Origin: Pseudomonadota bacterium | Lineage (GTDB): Bacteria; Pseudomonadota; Alphaproteobacteria; Rhizobiales; Hyphomicrobiaceae | Reading direction: 5' to 3' | Length of the DNA stretch: 5,629 nucleotides | NCBI GenBank assembly: GCA_003242645.1 | Contig: QGVC01000234.1 | Coordinates: 1-5,629, forward strand | Part shown: positions 1 to 5,627 of the stretch, one piece after another | How positions within the stretch are numbered: position 1 is the stretch's first letter | Layout of the letters: the number at the start of each line of letters is the position of its first letter | Notes under the pieces: generated by a model | Databases searched by the model: none | The model's input: the letters and a program-made list of their open reading frames with translations, nothing else | Told to the model about the DNA's origin: nothing | Position numbers and translations under genes: made by a program

Positions 1-62
1 CCACACCCGGCGACGGCGGCCACGAGCGCCACCGAGAGTCCCGCCTGCATCAGCTTGCGCAT
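1..62 (-). CDS. Lipoprotein signal peptide, 5' end of a gene cut by the window edge
   Basis: Read on the minus strand, an ATG at 62-60 opens a frame of 20 codons that leaves the window at base 1. It begins MRKLMQAGL, continues with an Ala/Val-rich hydrophobic stretch, and ends VAAVAGCG. This is a type II signal peptide: two basic residues, a short hydrophobic core, and a lipobox V-A-G-C whose Cys would be lipidated after cleavage by signal peptidase II. The start at 62 is preferred because GGAGGG lies four bases upstream. In-frame ATGs also occur at 74 and 50, but the first has a weaker ribosome site and the second cuts into the basic n-region. The mature protein lies outside the window, so its function is unknown. 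It diverges from the operon at 1024 and shows the higher G+C of the presumed host chromosome. Confidence 0.72.
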   Translation of the reverse strand, partial: MRKLMQAGLSVALVAAVAGC

Positions 63-66
63 ACGA

Positions 67-72
67 CCCTCC
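67..72 (-). promoter_or_regulatory. Ribosome binding site deciding the lipoprotein start
   Basis: GGAGGG on the minus strand sits four bases before the ATG at 62-60. It overlaps the alternative ATG at 74-72, which makes the downstream ATG the better start. Confidence 0.6.
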
Positions 73-214
73 ATCGGATCTTCGCCCCTGTCCCAGGCCG
101 GGGCGGATCGCCTGCCCGCAACCCCACTCGCGGTTGGTACCGCTGGCGTGCGGGGCGGAAGGAGGGTAATGGGAGGGTGTGACAGTCGATTGGCAGATTG
201 AACTTGGAGGCGAT

Positions 215-265
215 GCGGGGTCGCGCCAACCGGTTCCGAAAAACGCCGGCCCATCGCGACCCCGC
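215..265. repeat. 11-bp perfect inverted repeat, 29-base spacer
   Basis: GCGGGGTCGCG at 215-225 is matched exactly by its reverse complement CGCGACCCCGC at 255-265. The spacer contains two CCGG palindromes (230-233 and 246-249) that could form a small inner stem. No T-run follows on either strand, so this is not a classical intrinsic terminator. It lies about 150-200 bases upstream of the lipoprotein start, so it could be a structured leader element, an operator pair, or a remnant at the edge of an insertion. It sits just before the drop in G+C at about 300. Function unknown. Confidence 0.6.
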
Positions 266-826
266 GCTTACTCCGCCGCAACTGGGATCTCGCTCTTAAT
301 CGATTTCAGCGGTTTCTTAGCGCCTCCGACTGCAAAATCCCGACGTTTTTAGCTCCGATTCTCTCGCCGACATCATGAATGCCACCAAACCCTTCGGCGG
401 CGTTCCCAAAGAAGTTGCGGCGTCCCGCGCTGCATCCCTGTCCAAATGCCTTAGAGCTGCGCTGGGAAGTCCCTCGCTGTGCTTATTGGCCGCACCCGAG
501 GCCGGCGATGCACAAAAGCCATTCCCTAACAAAATCCGGCTACGACCGCCAACCTTCCCTTGCTGATCCCGGCTCGCCTCGTTATTTTTGTTTACTGTGT
601 CGCGTTGCTTCTAACCCGCCGATGCTCTGTTGGCGCGGTTTCATGCCACCTCCCTAAGGAACTGCTGCGCGCTACCGAAAAAACTTGGCAACGCTTATTA
701 GCAAGAACGGGCGCGCTTGCGTCGTATTGGCTGCGTAATCCCCCGCACATTTCAGGCGGCATCGCTTGTCTTGCAAGCTTGGCGAGCGAAGGAAAAGCAC
801 TGATATAACGCTCTAGCGGCCTGTTG

Positions 827-875
827 TTAGGTTCGTGTTGAGATAAGTCGTAATGACCCGCAATTCCGAACCTAA
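827..875. repeat. 9-bp perfect inverted repeat, 31-base spacer
   Basis: TTAGGTTCG at 827-835 is mirrored by CGAACCTAA at 867-875. A G-T and a T-A pair can extend the outer end by two positions. It lies about 150 bases before the first operon gene. Arm start-to-start distance is 40 bases, the same as in the repeat at 215-265. It could be a pair of regulator half-sites or an RNA stem in the leader. There is no T-run after it. Confidence 0.5.
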
Positions 876-895
876 TACCATGGCCCCTCGACAAT

Positions 896-925
896 CCTAA
901 CGCCGAACGCACGGTTGGCGTCAGG
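896..925. repeat. Imperfect hairpin in the operon leader
   Basis: CCTAACGCC at 896-904 can pair with GGCGTCAGG at 917-925, with one A-C mismatch in nine positions. Inside it, a G-T pair and an A-T pair continue the stem toward a short loop. It is not followed by a T-run, so it is not an intrinsic terminator on the plus strand. The outer CCTAAC and GTCAGGC resemble integron attC core boxes only loosely, and the element is far too short for attC. Likely an RNA or operator structure, if functional at all. Confidence 0.4.
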
Positions 926-970
926 CCACGGACGGCTGAGAAAGAGGTTACTCTTAGGTCAGATCGACGT

Positions 971-986
971 GGCCGCATCTGCGGCC
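971..986. promoter_or_regulatory. 16-bp dyad close to the operon start, candidate operator
   Basis: GGCCGCATCTGCGGCC is a perfect dyad: seven-base arms around TC, or six-base arms around ATCT as a hairpin. It ends 37 bases before the ATG at 1024. The position suits a repressor site over or just after the promoter, or a hairpin in the 5' untranslated RNA. No regulator gene is present in the window to pair it with. The assignment rests only on symmetry and position. Confidence 0.35.
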
Positions 987-1013
987 GTTATACGACAACT
1001 ACATAAAGGAACC

Positions 1014-1018
1014 GAGGA
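1014..1018 (+). promoter_or_regulatory. Ribosome binding site of the first operon gene
   Basis: GAGGA lies five bases before the ATG at 1024, and a second purine stretch AAAGGA lies at 1005-1010. This supports 1024 as the true start of the 594-aa protein. Confidence 0.6.
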
Positions 1019-1023
1019 CAATT

Positions 1024-2808
1024 ATGGATGTCCCGCCGCTGGAGTCGCTCCGTTCTGTTCTGTACATCGTCGCACTCGCAGTCGCGCTTCTGCTCGCCTC
1101 GATGCTCATCAGTGCGCTTACCCCGGCTTTCGTCCAGCTCGTTAGGGGATTGACCAGCCGTTTAGAAAGCTTCCGGAATAATCTATTGTACGCCGCAAAG
1201 CGAGGATTAGGCAAATGGTGGAAAGAGCATTGGGAAGAACGAAAGCTACATCCGCGCCGGCCGCTAGTCGTCCACCTAGATCGTATTGCGCATGCAACCG
1301 AGGGCCTCAGCGAACGTCAAACGGCGACCATTTCGAAGCTGCAAAGTGACGTTGTCAGCGCGGTGGAAAGTGTAGCCCGGACAACAATCAAGCCGCAGGG
1401 CAACGTGACCGTTCAAGCCCACGAAATGGTGGACGCAACGGTTCGCGGACGGCGAGCGCTTGCCCTTCTTTTCTTCCTCGTGATCGTGACCTTCGGCTTG
1501 ATAGCATTCAACACCGTAATGGTGAATGAATTCCTCGAAGCGTTTTTAGGGACGAGACCCATCCTTCCCTATCCCCTGCCCCAGGTTAGCTTCTCCCTCC
1601 TACTTGCGCTTTTCTTCGCGCTGATCGAGGTGGCCTCAGGAGTAGTCATTCACGCAGTCGAGGAATATGGAGAGGAGCGGCCGCTGCTAGACGCAGGCCG
1701 TTACGTAGCGTACCTCGTTATAGCGGCGTTTATGATAACGGAGGCGATCGCATACGGGGTCCTGTCAAGCCGTCTGGATGTCCCAAGTTTACTTGGCGTT
1801 AGTGATGATAGCGCGTTCTACCCCATTCTCCGTTATTTCCTCTCCGCTATAGGTTTGACGGTGCCACCGATGCTCGCGGTCCTCGGTTACGCGGCGTGGA
1901 CGGCACTAGACGAATGGAGGAAAGCTGTTGGCGAGCGCAAAGCAAAGCGATACCTAAATCGTCTCGCCGCGACTGCACAGTCCGTAGGCCGACGAATTCA
2001 ACAGGCCCAGTCCAAGCTGGAGGCTCTCCAAGATCAGGTTGCGGGCTTCACGCCCAATTTGCTGGAGGATTTCCGCCGCGCTGTCGGCGCCAGCGAAGAG
2101 TGCACCAATGTGGCCTCATATCTCCGGACCAGGGTCGAGGAGTTGTTGTCACCCGACACTGCGGAATCTCGGCGGCTTCAGGTTCGAACACGAATGCAGG
2201 TCCTTGCGGCGATGCTCGTTGATCTGCTAACGCTCCTAATGTATCTCGCCCTCGGGTGGATCCTGGCCACCACGATCTATAATCTTGTCGTGACTCGGTA
2301 CCCCGGGTCGTCGACAGTAGCGCTAAGCGTGGCTCTAATTATTACCGCCGGTCTCGCCCTATTAGGCTACTTCGGACGCGACGCCTATGTCGGGTCCGGC
2401 TACGCGGCCGTTATCCAAAATATGCTTCCGGAGCCAAAGGCCCGTCGCTCGGCTCTCCTCGTAATACTCTTCCTGATGGTCTTGGGAATTACCGCGAGTT
2501 CATGGATCGCAGGAGCAGGCAGGCTAATAGACAACCACGTCGTTCTGAGCGGCCTCTTAGGGTTCTTCCTCGCCTCAACATTTACAGCACTGTCCTGGAA
2601 CATTGATTCGTGCCTCCTGTCCCTTGCAGATACGGCATATTTGTGTGGCATCGTCGCGACTTGGACAGGTACCTTGATAATCTACGCTGTTTGCTTCCTC
2701 ATGGAGGCCGCATTGGGGTTTATCGCTTGGCTCGCGGAGATCCTCGGTCTACCGGGCCGATTGGCTCTTAGACTCTTCCGACCTCGGACTGCTGCACAAG
2801 GCTCATGA
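1024..2808 (+). CDS. Large polytopic inner-membrane protein with two cytoplasmic helical domains
   Basis: I do not recognise the family of this 594-aa protein. By hydrophobicity it has ten or eleven membrane segments, near residues 10-36, 144-167, 187-212, 226-248, 266-292, 391-424, 430-451, 475-498, 505-525 and 540-576 (the last may be two). Basic residues after segment 1 (41-82) and after segment 5 (294-326) place the N terminus outside and two polar, mostly helical regions (about 37-140 and 293-390) in the cytoplasm. The second looks coiled-coil-prone around 311-340. Acidic residues lie inside hydrophobic segments: E202, E240 and D400. The basic tail (579-588) suggests a cytoplasmic C terminus. 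No ATPase, nuclease or protease motif is visible. It heads the operon and overlaps the vWA gene by four bases (ATGA), so equimolar, co-assembled products are likely. A channel, transporter-like core or scaffold for the motor proteins downstream is inference. Confidence 0.88.
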   Translation: MDVPPLESLRSVLYIVALAVALLLASMLISALTPAFVQLVRGLTSRLESFRNNLLYAAKRGLGKWWKEHWEERKLHPRRPLVVHLDRIAHATEGLSERQTATISKLQSDVVSAVESVARTTIKPQGNVTVQAHEMVDATVRGRRALALLFFLVIVTFGLIAFNTVMVNEFLEAFLGTRPILPYPLPQVSFSLLLALFFALIEVASGVVIHAVEEYGEERPLLDAGRYVAYLVIAAFMITEAIAYGVLSSRLDVPSLLGVSDDSAFYPILRYFLSAIGLTVPPMLAVLGYAAWTALDEWRKAVGERKAKRYLNRLAATAQSVGRRIQQAQSKLEALQDQVAGFTPNLLEDFRRAVGASEECTNVASYLRTRVEELLSPDTAESRRLQVRTRMQVLAAMLVDLLTLLMYLALGWILATTIYNLVVTRYPGSSTVALSVALIITAGLALLGYFGRDAYVGSGYAAVIQNMLPEPKARRSALLVILFLMVLGITASSWIAGAGRLIDNHVVLSGLLGFFLASTFTALSWNIDSCLLSLADTAYLCGIVATWTGTLIIYAVCFLMEAALGFIAWLAEILGLPGRLALRLFRPRTAAQGS

Positions 2809-3632
2809 AAGCTGCGTCACGGAAACCAGTAATCCTCGCGCTCGGCACATTCGGACTGCTTGCGGCCGTAGCGCTTTGGGACTCGGAACCAACTCGCAAA
2901 CAGTCTTTGAGTTCCAGTACCAATGACTCCGCGCCGTCTTCCGAAACCCCATCAGTACGCCACAATCCGCCGCCGGGGCCTCAAGCGCCGCGGAGCCAAA
3001 TTATGTATCTGTTTGACGCTTCTCTTTCTTTCCACCACCCCAATCCCGACAGCTCCCTCATGATCCGGACCGTGCCACTTCTTGGCTCGGTGGTCCGGTC
3101 CATAGGAGCACACAGTGCGTTGCCGGCGCCACAACGCCACATGGTAGCGACCATCAAGCGAACCAGTCTTAATCAGGACTTGCTGTGTGACATTGCTGTC
3201 CACGGTACCAACGTATTCGTGCCGGTGGACACGGTCGCGGTTGCGAATGAGTTGGCATCATGCGAGAGTCGGCTCCGCGCAGTCCCGGGCGAATCTTACA
3301 CGGATATCGCCGGAGCGCTAATGTTCGCATCGCTTGCCATGAAAGCGAGCCGCCCGATGCCACGTGTGGTCGTCATGTTTACCGATCTTGCTCAGGATCT
3401 ACCACCGGGCATGCAGGGCGCCGCACCCGATCTCACCGGGCTCTGCGTGGGGGCAGTCCTAGACATCCCGGCCTCTGATGCCCGGAAACCCGGGCTTGTG
3501 GATAGGCGCGTTGCGGAATGGGCGAACCGGATAACAAAAGACTGGCGTGCGAAGGGTTTTGAGCACTGGCACCGATTGGCGTTCAATGCAGCGGAGTTGG
3601 CTAAGTTCATTCAACAGTGCGAACAGTCATAA
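2805..3632 (+). CDS. Membrane-anchored periplasmic vWA-domain protein with complete MIDAS
   Basis: This 275-aa protein starts with a basic n-region (K2, R6, K7) and one hydrophobic segment (about 8-25) with no lipobox Cys, so it is probably a signal anchor that leaves the rest in the periplasm. Residues 27-64 form a Ser/Pro-rich linker. From about 65 a strand leads into DASLS at 71-75, followed by T166 in SYTDIAGAL and D194 in the strand VVVMFTDLA. These are the three parts of the vWA metal-ion-dependent adhesion site: DxSxS, Thr and Asp. The family usually binds protein ligands through Mg2+ or Mn2+. C128 and C153 could form a disulfide. The start overlaps the stop of the previous gene (ATGA) behind a weak AAGG, indicating translational coupling. 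A ligand-sensing or assembly role beside the motor pair is inference. The vWA call is fairly sure, the partner unknown. Confidence 0.87.
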   Translation: MKAASRKPVILALGTFGLLAAVALWDSEPTRKQSLSSSTNDSAPSSETPSVRHNPPPGPQAPRSQIMYLFDASLSFHHPNPDSSLMIRTVPLLGSVVRSIGAHSALPAPQRHMVATIKRTSLNQDLLCDIAVHGTNVFVPVDTVAVANELASCESRLRAVPGESYTDIAGALMFASLAMKASRPMPRVVVMFTDLAQDLPPGMQGAAPDLTGLCVGAVLDIPASDARKPGLVDRRVAEWANRITKDWRAKGFEHWHRLAFNAAELAKFIQQCEQS

Positions 3633-3634
3633 AC

Positions 3635-3642
3635 AAGGGTGG
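3635..3642 (+). promoter_or_regulatory. Ribosome binding site deciding the start of the motor-like gene
   Basis: AAGGGTGG lies seven bases before the ATG at 3650. The longer frame would begin at a GTG at 3617 inside the vWA gene and has no comparable site, so 3650 is the better start. Confidence 0.65.
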
Positions 3643-3649
3643 CATCACC

Positions 3650-4909
3650 ATGATAACAGAGGCACGACTCACACCAGGTAAGATGGGTGGGGCTACTAAG
3701 CGACGCCGATCATTAGTCAATGAGTCTCTCCTCACTTCGTATCTCCTGTGCGCTATAATTGGCGGCACCGCGGTCGCAATCTCACCAAATCTATGGATAC
3801 TCCCAGTAGTAGCGATGGTGTTCTACTTCCTATACGGGCACAGCCGCTCTGTCCGGGGTGGGTTCGTTCTAGAGTTTGCAGACTCACTCTATTACCTAGG
3901 GTTCACCTTAACCTTGATGGCACTGTTTGGCTCCCTTGAACCTTTTCAGTGGGGGGAACAGAAGCCGCTCGATCCAGACTCAGTAATGCATCACTTTGGG
4001 CTTGGATTGATTACGACTCTGCTAGGTGTAATCGGTCGCACAGCCCTACACATGTTCTATCGAACTCCAGTCGAATCTATTGAAAGCATTAACCGAAAAA
4101 TAGCGGAGGAAGCTAACGATTACCTAGACACACTGCGACTGCTTAATGAACGCGCTCGCGAGGTCCTATCCGGAGCGCTTGGTGATCTTGACAATACCCT
4201 TCGCGGCGAGATCGGAGCGATAAACGCGTCGCTGGCAAGCCTGGGAAAAACCCTCAAGGAAGTAACGAATGGCATGCACGAGTTGGACATCGAGCCGATT
4301 AGGGAGGCTTGGGGTCAACTCAGCGGTTCCCTCAGAGACGCTTCGCACGACTTAAATGAACAAGTAGGTAGGTTGCGAGATGTCCTTGAGGGGTTCACGA
4401 AAGAGCTTCTCCATTCCGCGGAATCTATTCCAGATGCCGGCTCCGGGCTAGCTGCCGGGATTCAAACGCTTAGACTTCAGATCGACGCGGTCGCTAGTGC
4501 TCTTGAGGTAGTCGAGACGAGCATTAGAGAAATCCGACTCAATCCTGATGTCCTTCAAAAGGAACTGGCGAAGCTTGCCCGGGTTGTCGACGAAGCGGGC
4601 GCGGCTATCCGCGCCGCAGGTAGTGCTATAGCGAGCGGAGGCGACGGAGTCGCACGATCAATGGCTGGCGTAGCGAACTCGATCGCTTCCGTAGACCTGA
4701 CGGCTCTGGATGGTGCCGTTCGGGGAGTAGTCAACCAGCTAGAGAATCTTGCAAAGCAAACTCGAGACAATGCAGTAAAGCCAACTTCGGATGCGCTTCG
4801 CGAGCTCGCTGGCTCTGTCCGGAAGGTACGCGAGGACATGAACCAACTGGACGCTGTCTTAGATGAGATTGTGGAGGCGGTAGGGCTCAAGTTGGAGAGA
4901 ATAGGATGA
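3650..4909 (+). CDS. MotA/ExbB/ZorA-like four-helix membrane protein with long helical cytoplasmic tail
   Basis: The 419-aa product has a basic N terminus (K11, K17-R20) and four membrane segments near 27-45, 47-63, 76-96 and 113-136. The charge pattern puts both ends in the cytoplasm, as in MotA and ZorA. Segment 3 (YYLGFTLTLMALFGSL) and segment 4 (GLGLITTLLGVIGRTALHMF) resemble the pore-lining helices of the MotA/TolQ/ExbB family, including polar Thr residues at 122-123. From about 140 to 419 the chain is almost entirely helix-forming, with isolated prolines at 216, 261, 299 and 378. A small-residue, Ala/Gly-rich part lies near 315-345. Such a tail is known from ZorA of Zorya and is absent from ordinary MotA and ExbB. 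The gene follows the vWA gene after 17 bases and overlaps the next by four (ATGA). Motor function is inferred from topology, short motifs and gene order. A structural coiled-coil protein is the alternative. Confidence 0.85.
   Translation: MITEARLTPGKMGGATKRRRSLVNESLLTSYLLCAIIGGTAVAISPNLWILPVVAMVFYFLYGHSRSVRGGFVLEFADSLYYLGFTLTLMALFGSLEPFQWGEQKPLDPDSVMHHFGLGLITTLLGVIGRTALHMFYRTPVESIESINRKIAEEANDYLDTLRLLNERAREVLSGALGDLDNTLRGEIGAINASLASLGKTLKEVTNGMHELDIEPIREAWGQLSGSLRDASHDLNEQVGRLRDVLEGFTKELLHSAESIPDAGSGLAAGIQTLRLQIDAVASALEVVETSIREIRLNPDVLQKELAKLARVVDEAGAAIRAAGSAIASGGDGVARSMAGVANSIASVDLTALDGAVRGVVNQLENLAKQTRDNAVKPTSDALRELAGSVRKVREDMNQLDAVLDEIVEAVGLKLERIG
4894..4899 (+). promoter_or_regulatory. 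Ribosome binding site of the MotB/ExbD-like gene
   Basis: GGAGAG sits six bases before the ATG at 4906, inside the end of the previous gene. With the ATGA overlap this points to strong coupled translation of the proposed motor pair. Confidence 0.65.
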
Positions 4910-5454
4910 ATCATGCACGGCGTCGGACATCCGGCGAAATTGTTAACGCCACACTGCTCGAAATATTTTTGAGTTTCATCTTCGTTGTTCTGGCACTTGC
5001 CGTGTTTGTTGATAACAAGCAGAGGGATGCGTTACAGGAGGTTGACAGCCTACGGCGCAGGCTGGCACAACTTGAGGAGGAAAATGATCGATTGAAGCAG
5101 GAGAATGACTCCCTTCGCAATCAGAATAACAGCAATCAGCATAACAGCCCGTTTCCGCCCCAGTGTCCTCTTAGTAGCGGCGGCCGGTATCTGCTCGCGT
5201 TTCGACTCACGGAACCAAACAGATGGACAGCTGAAGTCCTTGAAGATTGGCCACCATTCTATCGTGGGCAACAGCTGATCGTAACGCCTACAAGCTATGC
5301 TGATCAGTTCGAAACGTTACGGCACGCCTCTTTTGACGGCCGAATTTGCAGATTCGCAGTCCTCGTTTATGACAGCGATCGGATAACAAAACGCGAATAT
5401 CAGGAAGCCCTCGTCGTAATTCGGCGGTATTTCTATGTCGCGGAACGGTGGTAA
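4906..5454 (+). CDS. MotB/ExbD/ZorB-like single-pass protein with leucine zipper and small periplasmic domain
   Basis: This 182-aa protein has a basic N terminus (R5-R7), one membrane segment (about 15-36), a coiled coil (about 40-73) and, after an Asn-rich linker, a compact domain (about 87-182). L49, L56, L63 and L70 are exactly seven apart, a clear zipper that would dimerise the protein just outside the membrane. The membrane segment starts NATLLEIFLSFIF. E19 lies where MotB, ExbD and ZorB carry the ion-binding Asp. The C-terminal part, with strand ICRFAVLVYD followed by helix EYQEALVVIRRYF, looks like a strand-helix unit and loosely recalls the ExbD periplasmic domain. I see no OmpA-type peptidoglycan-binding motif. 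C87 and C148 may pair. It overlaps the four-helix protein by four bases, the usual order for A/B stator pairs. The role as the rotor-axis or stator partner is inference. Confidence 0.84.
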   Translation: MNHARRRTSGEIVNATLLEIFLSFIFVVLALAVFVDNKQRDALQEVDSLRRRLAQLEEENDRLKQENDSLRNQNNSNQHNSPFPPQCPLSSGGRYLLAFRLTEPNRWTAEVLEDWPPFYRGQQLIVTPTSYADQFETLRHASFDGRICRFAVLVYDSDRITKREYQEALVVIRRYFYVAERW

Positions 5455-5627
5455 TGGACCAGAACGCACTTCTTGATCTCCGTATTAAGGCGCTACAGAT
5501 ATTAAGTAATCGGCGGTTGGGACACAATTTGAACGGTCCAGAAGCCATGGCGGGCGTTTCTGGGGGAGGGGTTTTGGCCGCCGGCTTCGGAAGTCTCCAA
5601 AGAAGGGGCAGGGGAGGGGGGCAATAA
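5454..5627 (+). CDS. Possible fifth operon gene, short or broken (57 codons)
   Basis: An ATG at 5454 overlaps the previous stop in a TAATG junction and opens a frame of 57 codons ending in TAA at 5625-5627. The first part (MDQNALLDLRIKALQILSNR) reads like an ordinary amphipathic helical N terminus. The second part, from about residue 34, is Gly/Arg-rich because the DNA becomes a run of Gs. The ribosome site is weak (GGAA or GGTGG), as expected for re-initiation. From about 5532 the other two plus frames are also open to the window end, so a frameshift in the G-rich stretch could join this start to a longer protein. It may be a true small protein, the start of a truncated fifth gene, or chance. 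I recognise no family. Confidence 0.4.
   Translation: MDQNALLDLRIKALQILSNRRLGHNLNGPEAMAGVSGGGVLAAGFGSLQRRGRGGGQ
5562..5621 (+). other. G-run-rich stretch at the right end of the locus
   Basis: Several runs of four to six Gs occur on the plus strand: GGGGG and GGGG near 5562-5570, then GGGG, GGGG and GGGGGG at 5606-5621 separated by one or two bases. The last cluster could contribute to a G-quadruplex with the earlier runs. It lies within the possible fifth frame, and homopolymer runs like these are prone to slippage or sequencing error, so the frame here should be read with caution. Confidence 0.45.

Larger units (their letters stand above)
290..1023. other. Gene-poor region upstream of the operon, function unassigned
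   Basis: This stretch of about 730 bases holds short overlapping frames on both strands but none with a convincing start site, ribosome site or protein-like composition. The longest are a minus frame at 592-978 (128 codons, rich in Arg and Ser) and plus frames at 379-657 and 560-808. Plus frames that overlap in different registers could be decayed coding sequence, but I recognise no family. G+C is about 50% just after 300, lower than the left flank. The right half carries three inverted repeats (827-875, 896-925, 971-986), so the operon's promoter and control sites probably lie there. I could not find a well-spaced -35/-10 pair, and I see no tRNA, integrase or CRISPR array. Confidence 0.5.

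Noticed and set aside
676..720. Possible minus-strand terminator using the A-run at 676-683 and the GCAAG/CTTGC repeat at 701-720
   Set aside because: The stem is only five base pairs with a ten-base loop and is separated from the T-run by about 17 bases.
379..808. Overlapping plus-strand frames (379-657 and 560-808) that might be small or decayed genes
   Set aside because: No convincing start signals and no family I can name. I considered phage-type short regulatory ORFs but could not match the motifs.
779..809. TTGGCG and TATAAC as a promoter for the operon
   Set aside because: The -10 is good but the spacer is 19 bases, the -35 is weak, and it lies over 200 bases upstream of the first gene. 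Not strong enough to list.
803..926. Integron attC-like core boxes (GTTAGGT at 826-832, CCTAAC at 896-901, GTCAGGC at 920-926)
   Set aside because: The boxes are in the wrong order or too close together, no attC-length folded element results, and no integrase is seen.
592..978. 128-codon minus-strand frame in the upstream region
   Set aside because: Arg/Ser-rich, no good ribosome site seen, no recognisable domain, and it runs through the dyads before the operon. More likely chance.
3617..3649. GTG start giving an 11-residue N-terminal extension of the four-helix protein
   Set aside because: No ribosome site comparable to AAGGGTGG before the ATG at 3650, and it would overlap the vWA gene by 16 bases. 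Not excluded outright.
3754..3759. Perfect TATAAT inside the four-helix protein gene
   Set aside because: No -35 at the right distance and no extended -10. It falls in codons of a membrane helix.
4555..4914. 119-codon minus-strand frame rich in Ser and Ala
   Set aside because: It is the antisense shadow of the Ala/Glu/Leu-rich helical tail of the 419-aa protein.
1024..5454. Calling the operon Zorya and naming the genes zorA and zorB
   Set aside because: The other Zorya genes are missing, no OmpA domain is visible in the B-like protein, and similarity is at topology and motif level only.
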